Shown here: positions 20,313 through 32,271 of the stretch, piece by piece | Position numbering within the stretch: the stretch's first letter is position 1 | Layout of the letters: every line of letters begins with the position of its first letter | Origin: Symbiodinium kawagutii | Lineage: Eukaryota > Sar > Dinophyceae > Suessiales > Symbiodiniaceae | Length of the DNA stretch: 64,000 nt | Direction: 5' to 3' | NCBI GenBank assembly: GCA_009767595.1 | Contig: VSDK01022113.1 | Span: 147,742-211,741, forward strand | Notes under the pieces: model-generated | Databases searched by the model: none | What the model was told of the DNA's origin: nothing | Seen by the model: only the letters and a program-made list of their open reading frames with translations | Position numbers and translations under genes: made by a program

Positions 20313-21323
20313 GTGACACGGAGGCAGCACCAAGCGAGATGGCAAAGACCAGCGCAGCAACTGCAAATGAGACCGCCAGCACGGCGGTAGATGAGAAAAC
20401 CAGGCAGGGAAGTAGGGAAGGTTAAGAAAACTCTCAGGGAAATTCCCAGCTGCTTGAGGAATCAATTCTGGATGAGTCCTATTGCAGCTTCGTAGCTGCA
20501 AATCTGACAGGCTCAAGATATCCATACCTCACCAGCTGACGGCCAGTGTCAGGGGTCAACCTTCCATGTTGTGACAGGGTGCGCAGCTACGGTTGTTGAC
20601 TGCCTTACAACAGCAGTGCTTGAGGATATGAATCCATGGGTGCCAGGGAGCACATCGTGGCAGCCTGGGGTTGTTTGCAAGACTTCCCGGACAATGTCAC
20701 ACCTGCATGTTTGAACAATGATTTTCACCTTTGAGCTGCAATCTGCTTGTGACCTTTATGCCTTTGTCCAGTTATGGCGTCCCCAGAGCAACTTCAGGGT
20801 CTTTGAGCGTTGTATCTTGGATGCAGAGTGAGCGATTCCCGATTTCCAAAGTGAAGCTGAAAGAACACCCAAGACCTTCATAGGGTCTCAGAACTCCAAG
20901 AGGGTCTGCCTCAATGGGTGGTCAACGGAGGGTCAACAGAGGCAGTTGCAAGTGGCACCTGGTGGTTGACAGGCACCCAGTGTGCCCACCGTGAGAGTGA
21001 CCAGTGCGCGACCCACGTTGCGAATGGCAAGCCCCTCGCCGCTGCGCTTGGCAAGGACCGCTCTGCCTGAGCTGCTAGCAACTGAAACGGCTCAAGAATC
21101 GTCCAGTGATCCAAGATGTGAGACATTTCACAGTCGTGGAAGTCTGAGTGATGCCGCTAGGCCAAAGACTTTTGCTGCAATGCCAAGTCCAATTCGGAGC
21201 TGGGAACTCAGCATTACCTTGTGGCATTTGTTGGTTTCTTCCAATTCTTCCATTATGGCAGGGGGGACACCAGTGACTGCAAGCTGTGTGCGTGGAAGCC
21301 TCAGCACCCCAAAAAATGTATGA
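20313..21323 (+). CDS. Exon-like open segments of an unidentified gene
   Basis: Several + strand segments look coding. 20313-20425 (after AAG; Ala/Thr/Glu-rich, GDTEAAPSEMAKTSAATANE) ends at TAA. 20553-20714 (after a GTCAG acceptor) includes HVVTGCAATVVDCLTTAVLE. 20807-21070 lacks a Met and includes LPQWVVNGGSTEAVAS and GTQCAHRESDQCATHVANGK. 20982-21323 is in another frame and includes CETFHSRGSLSDAARPKTFA. The overlapping 20807-21070 and 20982-21323 frames cannot both be coding over their whole length. Cys-rich, with no family I recognise. Shown as one region because exon joins are unresolved. Confidence 0.3.
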
Positions 21324-21572
21324 AACAACAGTTCATAGAAGTTTTTTAATTTCAATTATCAGAGTCTAAGCACAGATTTTTGAATATTGTTGATTGCTTC
21401 ATTTTTTCAAGAATATCAAAACTGTATTGAAAATCATAACAGTCAAAGTATATATAGTTACCTCATCCATTTTTCAAAATCACAACAGTTCAAAGAATAA
21501 TACCATAAAACCATGACAGCATACTGGAAGTGAAGATGCAATGCGACTGTATCATCCTGAATTCAGGTGCAG

Positions 21573-21667
21573 TCTCAGCGACTTCTCAGACAATCCGAAG
21601 CATCTCAACTACTGTGAGGCCTCTTGCTTGGAATATTTTCATTCATGTTTTCAACAAGATTCGGGAG
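21573..21667 (+). CDS. Probable single exon, unidentified
   Basis: Bounded by an AG acceptor (21571-21572) and a textbook GTAAGT donor at 21668, unusual in this window where GC and GA donors dominate. One frame reads DNPKHLNYCEASCLEYFHSC, Cys-rich. No partner exon identified with confidence. Confidence 0.3.
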
Positions 21668-21729
21668 GTAAGTTGCAGGAGATTACAAACCCATCAAGTG
21701 ACATGGTTAGTCTGACCTTTGTACCATGA

Positions 21730-22229
21730 AATTGATCAGCACAGCTTCCAGAGCAACGTTCCAAATCTGCTCTTGTAACTGGTTCTGCATACTTGGCCTT
21801 CAGTTTGATCTGGAACTTTGGTGGAACTTAGGCATGCTTCATCTACAGAGGCCTCGTGCATAGACAAAACTGCGGCGCTGCATGCCTCTGGCGATGTCTT
21901 CCTGTTAGCGCCATGAGAATGGCCAGCGAGGTCAGGCAAGTTGTGGTGTGGGCTCATCCAGAAGTCTCGCTGGGGATCTCAAAAGGTCTAAGATCAGTCG
22001 GTTCAATCAGTTTTTCAAGAACTTCCAGAAATCCATTGCTGGCGAGTGGTGATTGAACAGTATCAAGTTAGCCATTCGCTGAGGTCCTTCTCCACTGGGC
22101 ATCGACTTGTCAGACAGGCTGGATATGGTTGAACAGTGACCAGACATGTAGGTAGATATCAGTGTGATAGATTGTGATAGTGCGTATTGGGTCCATGCTG
22201 CATTATGCCGCGTTCTACATTCTATATAT
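21730..22229. other. Spacer, nothing firmly recognised
   Basis: A short + frame (SEVRQVVVWAHPEVSLGISK at about 21925-21980) could be an exon. No other structure seen. Confidence 0.4.
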
Positions 22230-22337
22230 GGCTGTTTCTCAAAATAGGGGTGCCCCTAAATCAACTTTTTTAATTCATTTATAGTAATAAACCAACCCAT
22301 TTTTGGATTTTTGGGGTCCCCTATTTTGAGAAACCCC
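22230..22337 (+). mobile_element. Family A miniature element, best-preserved copy (108 bp)
   Basis: Near-perfect terminal inverted repeats of about 26 bp: GGCTGTTTCTCAAAATAGGG on the left, with the right end complementing to GGGGTTTCTCAAAATAGGGG. The interior is AT-rich with AGTAATAAACCAACCC. AT-rich flanks leave any target duplication ambiguous. No coding capacity, so non-autonomous. Confidence 0.85.
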
Positions 22338-23142
22338 AATATGTTTCTCTTCTGAAGGCCGTTCAAATCTTTTCTGGAAGTTAAAATGCAATGCTGCCGG
22401 TGGTCCTTGAGCAGATGCTAGGTGGAGGTCGGCCTTCCAGGCGAGATGGGGTGCACCAGCGCGGCAAGAATCAGCGCGGCAAGAATTTGGCGGTAGGCCA
22501 TGGGTCAAGCAACCGACTCCCAAAAATGGTTGGCTCCCAGAAATCCGTAGTCACTCAGGGACTTTGAGAGCGTCAGAAGATACTAAGGGGTGTGGAGCAC
22601 GCTACACCACCACAAGTGGCTCGACTCCTCAAATCCTGAGAGGCAAGACTGCACCGTATGCTTTTGTACAGCGACCGCAAGGCAAGCTCTTTGATTGTCC
22701 CGTCAAAGCAAAATTCGCAGGTCCGTTATGATCTGCGGTGCTTTGTTTGGTCTGTTTCATTCTGTTCCTGACCATAACTTTTTGTACTTTTGCTTCGACT
22801 TCCACTGCTTGCCCTTTCATTGCCTTTTGCTCGCAGCGAAACAATCTGCTCAGGTGCCAGACTAGCCTGTACCAACAGGCATCCTGCACAAAAATTCGGT
22901 GATAATTAGATGATGACGAGGAGCACAACAGCTTGGAAGGCTGATCAGACTCAGAAGTTTCAGTCCTTTCTGGGATGTGTTTTGGGACCCCGAATCACGT
23001 GTCGTAGCTACAACAAAGCTGTAAGTGTGCAAAATGCTGTGGCTCTGAACAATTCGTAGGCAGTAGTATGTTGACCCTGACAAGGGCTGCAGGTGCACGA
23101 TAGGATTCTGGGACTCTGAATTTCTGAGCCTCAACAACAAAA
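22338..23142. other. Unassigned region
   Basis: Frames on both strands look weakly coding (a minus-strand segment at 22640-22870 is Lys/Gln-rich), but none has a recognised family and they contradict each other. No gene called. Confidence 0.4.
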
Positions 23143-23298
23143 ATGCGAGAAAGCATTGCCGCGTATTTCCTCGATGTTGAAAGATTCTTGATGCTTCTTT
23201 CATCCTGTTCAACACTTGGACTTCCGTTTGAAGGCTCGAAGGCAGCAATTGGTGCTCTTTGCCACTTGTATGGAGACCTTGGTGGTCCCTTGAAGTGA
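23143..23298 (+). CDS. Hypothetical helical exon (51 aa)
   Basis: ATG 23143 to TGA 23296-23298. The peptide MRESIAAYFLDVERFLMLLS, then SKAAIGALCHLYGDLGG, reads as amphipathic helices. An overlapping minus-strand frame is also open, so strand is not certain. A further + segment at 23468-23677 (FTDESFRRWPQCFEDRAES) may belong to the same gene. Confidence 0.3.
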   Translation: MRESIAAYFLDVERFLMLLSSCSTLGLPFEGSKAAIGALCHLYGDLGGPLK

Positions 23299-24479
23299 GA
23301 AGAAAATAGCAATTGACTTGGTCGGTTCAAGTATTTTCCGTTCGAAAAGGAAAGGAAAGGACTTCTTAACAGCAGCCTGATGCATTTATCAGAAGCACTT
23401 GTGACATAGCTGCGGGTGACCAACAAACACTGCCTGCGCTCATCTCACCCAGAGGATCACAGCAGACATGCGTGTGCTCACATTCCCAACTTTTCTGAAG
23501 CGTGGCCTTGACATGCGAAGAATTTGCCATGGCTTTACTGACGAAAGCTTCAGACGTTGGCCACAATGCTTCGAAGACAGAGCTGAGTCGCGAGTTGCCA
23601 TTGCCATAGCTTGGGGCTTTACAAGTTATGCAGCTACAAGCAGCAATGAATTTGACCCAGATGAATTATCACCATAGGATCAGATAGGTCCTATATAGGT
23701 AACTCGAGGGTCAAACGTACATTCGGTGTAAAGAAGTATGCTTTAACCGCAGATTGGGATAGCGAGTTCCAATAATACTAGATGCATCCAAATGCAACAG
23801 ATCTTCTCACGATCCAATATACATATATATATGTATATTCATGATTCTATATATATATGTATATATACATAGGGGAATCTATAGGACTGACCAGCATAGT
23901 GGAAGAGGGCTTCGATCAGCAGTCCGTTGTGTTTCAACTATTGGAGCCCCAAGAGTTTGCAACTGTTGAAGGTACTGGAAACCGGTGGCAATCTCAACAT
24001 ACTCTGAAAGGTCTTATGAATCAGTAGATGAGTAGATGAACATTCGAATGAATAGGTTATTCTCTTCGCTTTCACACTCCAAGAATCGCCCTTGAATCAT
24101 TGTCCTTTCTAGTTTTCATCTTTGCTATAGGATCTATTCAGGTTGTACCATTGATTACTCATCATTGTTGCTATTCCCTGGATGGCAGTCCTCCCCTGTT
24201 ATGCAAAGCCGTTGTTGTCCAAGGGTTTCAGGAAGTTTATGGGGTTCTTATATGTGGTTAGTGTGAATTGAAGGTGAATTGAAGGTGAATTGAAGGTTAC
24301 GGGTAAGGTTGCAACTGATTGATGGTTGTCACCATGCTTCATGAGAATTGCAGGAGCATGTCGGAACGGTGGCAAACCTTTACGCTTCCGGGAGCATTCA
24401 GGCAAGGTGCTGGTGACAGATGCTGAGAAAACCAATTCTTCCTAGACCAAGACTAACAGACAGTTGGTAACTTCATGAT

Positions 24480-24557
24480 GAATATATGTAAACATGTATA
24501 TGTATATATACATATATTACATGTATACGGTATGTATGTAGATGTACACTGCACGTG

Positions 24558-24589
<32 letters not shown>

Positions 24590-24616
24590 TATACAGTACA
24601 TATATATATATATATG
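24480..24616. repeat. TATATA/CATATA low-complexity tract
   Basis: Alternating TA runs interspersed with CATG/TGTA. Read on either strand it gives spurious Tyr/Ile ORFs. Confidence 0.9.
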
Positions 24617-25024
24617 CACAAGCTGCACAAGTATAGTATGTGTGAAAGTATGTAGATACGTAAAAATACTCGTTATACATGTTTCATGCCCAAAATACTG
24701 GTTGGTTTCGTTCTTCCTATCTCGCGCGATTCATGTTGTGAGTTCATCGCTGGGATACTGATTCCAGCTCTCGTTGGGTGATCCCAGGCGGGCGAAAGCG
24801 GCGATGACCGGCCCTTCCAAGATGCCCAACGATCCAATGGAGGCTCCCTGCGTACCCGGGGGGTGTATGAGTTGATTGTTCGGCGATCCCATCAATGGCA
24901 TCCCCTTCTGAACCAATGGATGGCGTACCATTCAACCAGCCATGGCGCCTGAAAAATCATTTGAGGCTGCGGATGGCCTCACCTGCTTGCTGCTGAAATG
25001 ACAAGTATTGTTGGTTGCTTAAAG

Positions 25025-25110
25025 GGTGGTTTCTCAAAATCGGGATCCCCTCAATCATCCGATTTTAACAATTTCTAGTAGTAAACCGTCCATTTCTGGG
25101 GGTCCCCTAG
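25025..25110 (+). mobile_element. Family A miniature element, 3' end truncated
   Basis: Left end GGTGGTTTCTCAAAATCGGG and interior TAGTAGTAAACCGTCCATTT match the 22230 copy. The right end stops after GGGGGTCCCCTA, lacking the final TTTTGAGAAACCCC. Confidence 0.7.
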
Positions 25111-25370
25111 GTAGGTAGGCGGGTTGGTCATGGTTGGTGGTTCACCTCGAAAGCAGCTGCCAAGGACCAACGATCTGAGCTCTCCGAAATGGACAGCCTG
25201 ATTTCCAGTTTGAGCGCCTGTGTGCGGGGCCCGGTTGGGGCGTTGGGGGAAGGTTGTGTTGCCACGCTTGGAATCATGGTGGGGGGAGCCGGGTCAATTT
25301 TTTTGATTGGGAGACAATGATATTGTACTAGGGAGAATTGTATTAGTATTCACATTGAATCACTTGGGAG

Positions 25371-25456
25371 ACAATAACCAACCAACTAGGGAGAACAACC
25401 AACAATAATCTGAAGTACAATGGTTGCTGACGGTAACCCTGGGGTACACGGGGTGT
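25371..25456 (+). mobile_element. Family B miniature element, diverged copy
   Basis: Contains the order ACAATAACCAACCAACTAGG, then CAACCAACAATAATC, TACAATGGTTG, and GGTAACCCTGGGGTACACGG, matching the family-B interior. Terminal repeats are not recognisable. Confidence 0.5.
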
Positions 25457-25522
25457 TATCATGAAAGTGGTTGATCGGGCAATTTTTTCAAAGGGCGAGG
25501 CGCGCAGAAGACACAACGCATA

Positions 25523-28349
25523 TTGGAAGGCAAATCACCAGCTAGGGCAAACATTAGTGGTGTACTATGGGTCTCTGATTATATGAGTTACCCTGATCAC
25601 TACAGTGGTGTTATGAAAGACTGTGAGTTGTCATTGGCAAGACGCAATGGGTTTGTTACTTTCCCCCTGATTCGGCAGAGAACTCCCTCAAATGGTATGG
25701 TCATCTCTATATCGGTAGCTGATCTCGGGGTACAAGCCAATTTTCAGGTTCTATACTTACCGAACCTATCTGAAGCTGTCTGAACCTGGTGCATTGGGTT
25801 CGCTTCCACACTGGATTGGCAGGCAAAAACGGTGACTACAGCAGTGGATATGTCAGCGTCTCAGCAGCCGAAGGCCAATGGGCGAAGCTTGGGAGATCGA
25901 TCCACATATTTTGACGGCCAAGTCTGTAGGTGTGTACGGGCGGGAACTGGTAAGGCTACAGTGTTTGGATGGTAGATGATGGTTGTATATAGCACAATGG
26001 ACCAAGTATGGTTTTGCCCAAGGAGAATGCATCGCCGGCATGCCCATGATGGATTTTTTCAATGTTATCACCTAAACTTCTCTTGTGAAGGTATCCGATT
26101 TGCAATCTTGTCGCTGAGATTGGATGTGTCAACTGCAGCCCCTGAACCATTTTAATCTTCCCCAAAATGGTGGTTTGGAAGGGAAACCATCACCATCCCC
26201 AGGTAGACAGCCCTAGCGCCATGGATCCTCTGGGACTGAGGCTGGGGGCTGCACCCATTCCGCTGTTTGACCCCTTGAGTCGCTTCTACGGCCACTCGGA
26301 TGCGCGGAGAGCAACCTGGATGCCTGCCCGAACCGCCTCAACTGCCTCAACTTCCTTGAGCATTCTCCGTCGACATCCATGTATTGACCATCCAGTAACA
26401 AACACTGTATGAGTCAAGAATGAATTATGAGCTATTGTATCCATTGTCAATCACGCGCAATTGAACATCATCAACCAGAGGTTAGATGTTGGCCTGTCTA
26501 TTTGTAGGCTTTCGCACGCTGCCGGGGTTTGACTTGGCTCAAGTAGTTGATGTAAACAACTGTGAAGACTAGGACTATCACCACTTCAGCGGTCCTTCTT
26601 TTGCGGTTCGAAGATGGTAATCGATGCCAAGAAGTCTCTGCCATTTGCTGGTAGATGGCTCCAGCAGTGGCTGATCATTCTGTTGATGTTTATGCTTATT
26701 ATATCTTATTATAATTAATGACTTGATAAGAGGGTATGGAATGTGATGATGCACAGGTATCCAGGTTCGGGCACTATTATACATTGTTGTCAAAGGTCAT
26801 GAACATGTATTTTCGTTCACAAAAAGTTTGCACAGATTTCTGTATGGTTTCATTCCATACCTGTCCAATTAGTATGGTTTGGGCTGTGTTTTAAGAGTCA
26901 AGATTACTGAACAATGGGTGTTTCCTTGATTGATAGAAAGGAACCAGACGTAATTACCCCGTCAAGTGATGTGCGAAGTACTAAAGTATCTCAAAGGCAC
27001 CAACAGAGAGATATGATTCGATATGATCAACTTATGTCGACTTTGCAAAGTTGTAGTCGTTGCATGTCACTGCGACCTATTCGGGCAAACTTTACCTGCG
27101 TTCAGCATCATGGCTCACGGATCCCTGCGATTTCGCAATGTGAGCAATCCATACCATATTGACAACTTACGATCTCCCAGAGGCAAAAAATAAACATACA
27201 TAAAGTGTTAGTGCACAGACCAGTTCGCAGACTATGTCTTTGGGGGATCAAGGTTGCCAGAGCATGGAATCTGAAAATTGCCAGCTGAAGATGCCTTTAC
27301 TTCACAGACACAGGTGGAGGTGCCCGTGGGTAAATAAGTTCTAGAACTTCAATTGGTGGCCATTGGTGGCATATCTTGACCAGAACAAAATCACAGGAAG
27401 AACCGCGCTGCGTGGCACCAAGGTCAAGGTACCCCCGGGAGCCATGCCATCGAGAAATTCTGCAGTCAACTGCATGACTTCGCAGGCAGATCCAAGGAGC
27501 AGCCAGGGTGTTGGGCAACCGGCCGGCCAGGGCAGCCAGGGCAGCCAGGGCAACCAGCAGGGCAACCAGCAACGCGTCAGCAGGGCAACCGCTGGCGACT
27601 CGAGGATCATGAGCCTGGCCTGGAATTGCTGCAAGCAAGGCTGCATGGCATGTGTGAAACTCAGCCGTGGCTGTGTCCGTGGTAGTACATACATGTACCT
27701 ACCAACCATCCAAAAAATAGCCAGCATAACTTGGGAAAAACAGGGGATCAGTCATTGCACCACTTGATTTCGGAATGGTTCAGAGTTTGATGGCAGGCCT
27801 TGCAGGTTGACGTTTGGTCGGTGGAAAGACATATAGCCTGGAAGCGTGGCATGAATGCCACTCAGTGCTTCAAACTGCAGATTTTGTCTTGCCATGCCCT
27901 AGAATCTAGAATTAATAGCGCGTTTATAAGCAGATCTGATCATAGTGGGTCACATTGCATACGAATTGTGACCACATTGGGTAAACAGATGGGTGTTTCG
28001 AATCATCCAATCTATCAACCACTTGCAGTAATAAACCAACCAGATGTAAACAGCACTTGAAATTCACCGACTCGGATGCCCAAGTCATTGAAGCAACCGA
28101 TTGAATGCTGGGCTCGCATCCGCCCATCTGCTAGGTCCGAGCGCAACCGGGCAGCTCATCAGCCGCAAACCCAGTACCGTTGTGCCAAAGGTTGGAGCTT
28201 CCAAAAGTCAGGGATCTTTCGCTGAAGAGCCATGATGAATCTCTGCATTTGTCAGATTTTTTTTGCATTTGAACTTGCCACTTTGAATTTTTCAACTTTT
28301 CTGTCACGCGAAGAGCATTCCAATCTCTCGCGATTTCGGAGCCCTTCAG
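25523..28349. other. Unassigned region
   Basis: A + frame 25523-25783 (86 aa) and overlapping frames at 26213-26401 and 27297-27767 look weakly coding but match no family. A minisatellite lies at 27525-27575. No gene called. Confidence 0.45.
27525..27575. repeat. Short GC-rich minisatellite
   Basis: Tandem GGCAGCCAGG units followed by GGCAACCAGCA units. They encode GSQGSQGNQQGNQQ on + or WLPWLPWLP on minus, so ORFs across it are uninformative. Confidence 0.8.
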
Positions 28350-28605
28350 GTCTTTCAGTGCCCGGGATGTGGCATGGTCCACCCAGGAGCTTTGGCCGGG
28401 GGGTGGGTCGTGAGGTACCCTGCCAGTGTTCCATCAGGTCAGGTTGCCATGGAGACCCCGTTGCCAGGATCACTATGTCAAAAAGGTGGAGAAACTCAAG
28501 GAACAGATGGTCAAGTCGGGAACTTCGTGGCTCCAGCTCGTTGAAAAACCTGCCATCCGCTGGTGTGCCGTGCGGACGCCAGGCATGCTCTGGTGCAGAA
28601 GCTGA
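28350..28605 (+). CDS. Probable two-exon segment with zinc-ribbon-like CPGC, unidentified
   Basis: Exon 28350-28406 follows acceptor CCCTTCAG and encodes VFQCPGCGMVHPGALAGGW, ending at a GT donor (28407) in phase 0. The next candidate exon starts at 28468 after TTGCCAG and reads DHYVKKVEKLKEQMVKSGTS, open to TGA 28603. A third frame from about 28575 (LVQKLNRNEQKKHDSQQDLR) may continue it. The CxxC with nearby His suggests half of a zinc-binding site followed by a coiled segment. No family named. Phases and splice sites agree, but a minus-strand ORF overlaps, so this is tentative. Confidence 0.35.
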
Positions 28606-28799
28606 ACAGAAATGAGCAGAAGAAACACGACAGCCAGCAGGACCTGCGCAAACATTGCCACTTCATGTTGCCAAGTTTTAGCTACTATCACTATTCACAG
28701 CTACTATTCCTACGATGGTCAAGAACGCCGAAAGACCGCTGGAATCCACGCCCAACAATGATTCCTAATTGCTATAAACTATTCCTCATAGCCAAGTAA

Positions 28800-29487
28800 C
28801 TGAAACATTAAACATTATTCCGCATTGCTACCTAATCCACCATAATCCAGGATCATTTCCGTCCACTTGCGCAGGAGTTTGCCCATCAAACCGACGAGAC
28901 AGGCTGAGCGCTTGGCTGTCTAGCGCAAAGACTTAGCTTCGACGTATCAGCCGTGGAATTCACCACTATGGGTATCACCAGTATGGAATCTTAGATGGCA
29001 ATAATATGTATATGGTATTCACCAGATCTCACCAGCTGTATCCATATCTCTATGGACATGGCCAGCATTTTAGATTGCGGTTGATGTCGGAGTACTGGAA
29101 ATCCGAGGTCGACAAGTGAGTGAAGCGCTCGAAAATCGGTGGCAGGAAATCGGTGAGGCCATAGAAGATGTCTGGCCGATTTTGGCTCGTTCCCGCTGAT
29201 CAGTGCTGATAAACGCGAATCTTTGAGAAGTTGGAAGAAGTATCATGTATATATATATATATATGTATATTATACGCTTAAAGGTGCGAAAGAACCTCTT
29301 TCTGGCTGCTTCCCACCATGATCGATGAGCCACTGTGTAACGCAGGTGGTGGCCCAACTTTGTCATTACTACGTGTCTATTTTCCAAGACTCCTGGCTGC
29401 AGAGCCTGGTAGCAACCCCATGGCTGGTAAAGTTGATGGTTGGTTAAGAACCACGGCATCATCTATGGGTCAATGCCAACCAACGGA

Positions 29488-29547
<60 letters not shown>

Positions 29548-31069
29548 CAGTTGAAGCGAGAATTGAGGCGTGTTCTGCTTTGAGCCGTGAACTTCAAGCG
29601 GTTAGAAGCTCAGATCTTTCAGGGGTGGGGATGGGTCACCAGTGCTAACAAACCCTGGGGATGGCTTTGAAGATTGGTGCGCTTCCCAGGGAAGACCAAT
29701 CTGATCTTGCGACTTGCTCTCCACAGCTAGCTCTGCCCATCGTAAACAGAATGGATAACCACAAATCTGGACGCTTCAAATCTTTTTGACCAAGAAATTG
29801 TGGCGTTGAGTTTTGTCGGAGCCCATGTACAGTTGGTCATCGTTGGAGGTGCACCAGGAGCTCACGAAACCTTCAACCACGGAGGCCTTACTTTCAAGGG
29901 GAAAGGACGGACGCTCTGAGTGGGCGCTCGGAAATTGACAGTTGTCAGGGGAGCACCAACTTGTGATTTGTTGCCTACTTGCTTAGGTGTTGTTAGTGCT
30001 TGAACCAACGCACACTGAATTGTTACTAAAACACTTGGTCACTAAGTGTCATCTTGATCTCAGATCCCTACTTTTAGGCTAGGACATCAGTTTGCGAACT
30101 TGTGGGCGCATAATTAGTTGTTAATCATTTTTAATGGTAACTATAACTGTGAGAGCAACTAACGGCGGTGGCCCTGATAAAGACTGGCTAGCTGCTAGCG
30201 ATTACTCCCGCGGGGAGGAGATGGCGTTACGTGCTAAAGAATCGACCTCTCAGATTGTGAGCTCCTTGCGGGCGAAGCGCTGGCCTTAGCAAAGAACTCG
30301 GAGGTCAGTTCGTTGATTCAAAGTTTGACAGCGAATCAAATCCGTCTTTCTTGGTGGTTGATTCGCTGGCAAGCTGAGAGTGTACTGGGGTAGTAAGAGA
30401 AGGCTTTTCAACTGTCAAGGGCATGCGCAAACTTGATTCTTTCGTTGCCGTGTCACGCCGACCTCGATCTATTCACCTTCGAGCGTGATGTGAGTAGTTT
30501 TCCGCTTGACACGCCTACTTTCTCGCTCCTAGTACTCCACCACTCAAGTGCTTTCGTTCTCTCTCTCTCTCTCTATCTCTCTTCAGGCTTCACATTATCC
30601 AATGTTGATGTCAATCATCCGAAAAGAACATTGTCAATTGTATTTCCGCCACTCTTGAAATGGTTAAATGGATGCGATGCCACCCCTGAAAGTGGATGAT
30701 ATACTGCTACCAAGAAATTCTTGCTAGTTGGTCTCCCCAAGATCTCCGATTGGGTGCTCCATATTTGGTTGTTTATGTGCGTCATTGGTTGCATCAGCGT
30801 GCAGGCATCCCAGGACCATTGTTGAGTTGGTCAGATATCAGTTCCAACAGCTAGCCAGTTGTTGTTGTCTGAACCAACTGCTTAGCTACCTAGACATGCA
30901 AGTAATCAAGGAAGCAAGCCAGCAAGAAACCGGGCAAGTAGATGCCAGCAGGTGCAAGCAGATGCAAGCACCCCACAGTTTTCCAAATGAATGAAACCCA
31001 CACAAGCCGATTGGATGCTGAAGGCACTTGCACTAGAAAGAGAACGCAGTTTCAAATATCAAATTGCAG
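28800..31069. other. Spacer with microsatellites
   Basis: A TA run at 29247-29272, (AAGC)n at 29488-29546, and a TC run near 30560-30582. No gene supported. Several 80-130 aa ORFs incorporate the microsatellites. Confidence 0.6.
29488..29546. repeat. (AAGC)n tetranucleotide microsatellite
   Basis: About 14 near-perfect units; encodes spurious poly(ASKQ) in all frames. Confidence 0.97.
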
Positions 31070-31320
31070 CAGCTTCATGGGGCAGATAAAGCCTTTGCCG
31101 CGATCCTGGAAGATGGATCTGTCGTGACCTGGGGTCATCCCACTTCTGGCGGTGAAAGTTCCGCGGTCCAGGATAAGCTCAGGAATGTAAAGCGCCTCAA
31201 GGGTGGCTCTCATGCCTTCGTGGCCATGGCCAAAGGCACAGTCGTTACATGGGGTGAATCCAATTCTGGTGGGGACTCTTCTGGTGTCCAGCAGCAGTTC
31301 TTGAGCCTCCAGCGACGTTT
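31070..31320 (+). CDS. RCC1-like beta-propeller repeat exon, partial
   Basis: After an AG at 31068-31069 the frame encodes two tandem repeat units. The first is KAFAAILEDGSVVTWGHPTS, then GGESSAVQDKL and NVKRLKG. The second, more diverged, is HAFVAMAKGTVVTWGESNSG, then GDSSGVQQQF. The AFAAILxDGSVVTWG...GGDSSxVQxxL unit is abundant in dinoflagellate predicted proteins and usually annotated as RCC1/HERC-like, a seven-bladed propeller repeat. Two units alone cannot make a propeller and no further units were seen within 1 kb either side, so this is one exon of a larger gene or a decayed copy. The frame is free of stops but drifts from the consensus after 31310. Confidence 0.65.
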
Positions 31321-31339
31321 CACAGTCCAAAGGTGGAAC

Positions 31340-32271
31340 AAGAAACAAGCGAAGCTCGGAAGCGAAAAGGAAGCCAGGCCACTAATAAGATCTAGGAAGC
31401 AATGGCCACCAATAGGATCTAGTAAGCAATGGCCACTAGATCTAGGGAGCAATGGCCGCTGATCTAGTAAGCAAATGTAAGCCATTGTGAGCAATCAGCA
31501 CTAGTAGGATCTGGTAAGCAATCAGCTTAGTTCGCAGCTTAACCCACGGTTGACAGTTCGGGTGAAGCTCAGCATCCGAGGTACAGCTCTTGGAGTGACG
31601 GAGTTGTCATGGGTGAAGTGCTCGGAGGCGGCGGAGCCTCAGGAAGCCAGGCTACACAGGCGGGCTGGGAGATGGAGAATCAATGGTTCGATCGGTTGGT
31701 AGTTGGGAGGTTCAATGATTGATGGTTGGTAGTTGGCATCATAATGGTTGAAAATGGTTGTTAATGATTGATGATGGGTGATAATGGTGGTCAATGATTC
31801 TTAGAGATTGATTTTGGATGATTTTTGGGTGGATTGATACTGGTTCCCAAGGGTTGTTAATGATAATGCGCCGTGCTGGTATTGGTAATGGTTCATAGAT
31901 TAGTGGTTGATGAATGTTGGCACTGGTTGATGCTGGTTCGTATTAGTTGAAGGTTGGCCTTGGTTGATACTTTGACAATGGTTGATGAAGGCCAATATCG
32001 ACCATTATCAACAACTATCAACCTTCAGCAACCATTGCCATCCTGATCAACAACGTCCAGTTTTACCCAAAAAACAAAGTGGCTTTTGAACGTGTTGGAA
32101 CTTTCTGAGCCTCATGGCATTTGGGGAGCTTGTGACGCTGGCTCCCAGTGATCAGCCGATCCACTGCTTTTCGCACGACCACCAGGTCCAGGGCCAAGTG
32201 ATCTCTGGAGGATTTGAGGTGCCGCGCAATGCGAGTCCGAGTCAGTCCTGAGGGTTCCGACATGGCCGACG
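31340..32271. other. Degenerate short-repeat region
   Basis: 31380-31470 has tandem GATCTAG(T/G)AAGCAATGGCCA units. 31681-32050 is dominated by TGGTTGAT/TGATAATGG degenerate repeats. A minus-strand ORF at 32063-32263 (66 aa, Arg/Lys-rich) is unassigned. Confidence 0.55.

Larger units (their letters stand above)
23690..25522. other. Repeat-rich spacer
   Basis: TATATA/CATATA low-complexity sequence at 23816-23872 and 24480-24616, GAATTGAAGGT tandem units at 24266-24297, and element copies at 25025-25110 and 25371-25456. No supported gene. Confidence 0.6.
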
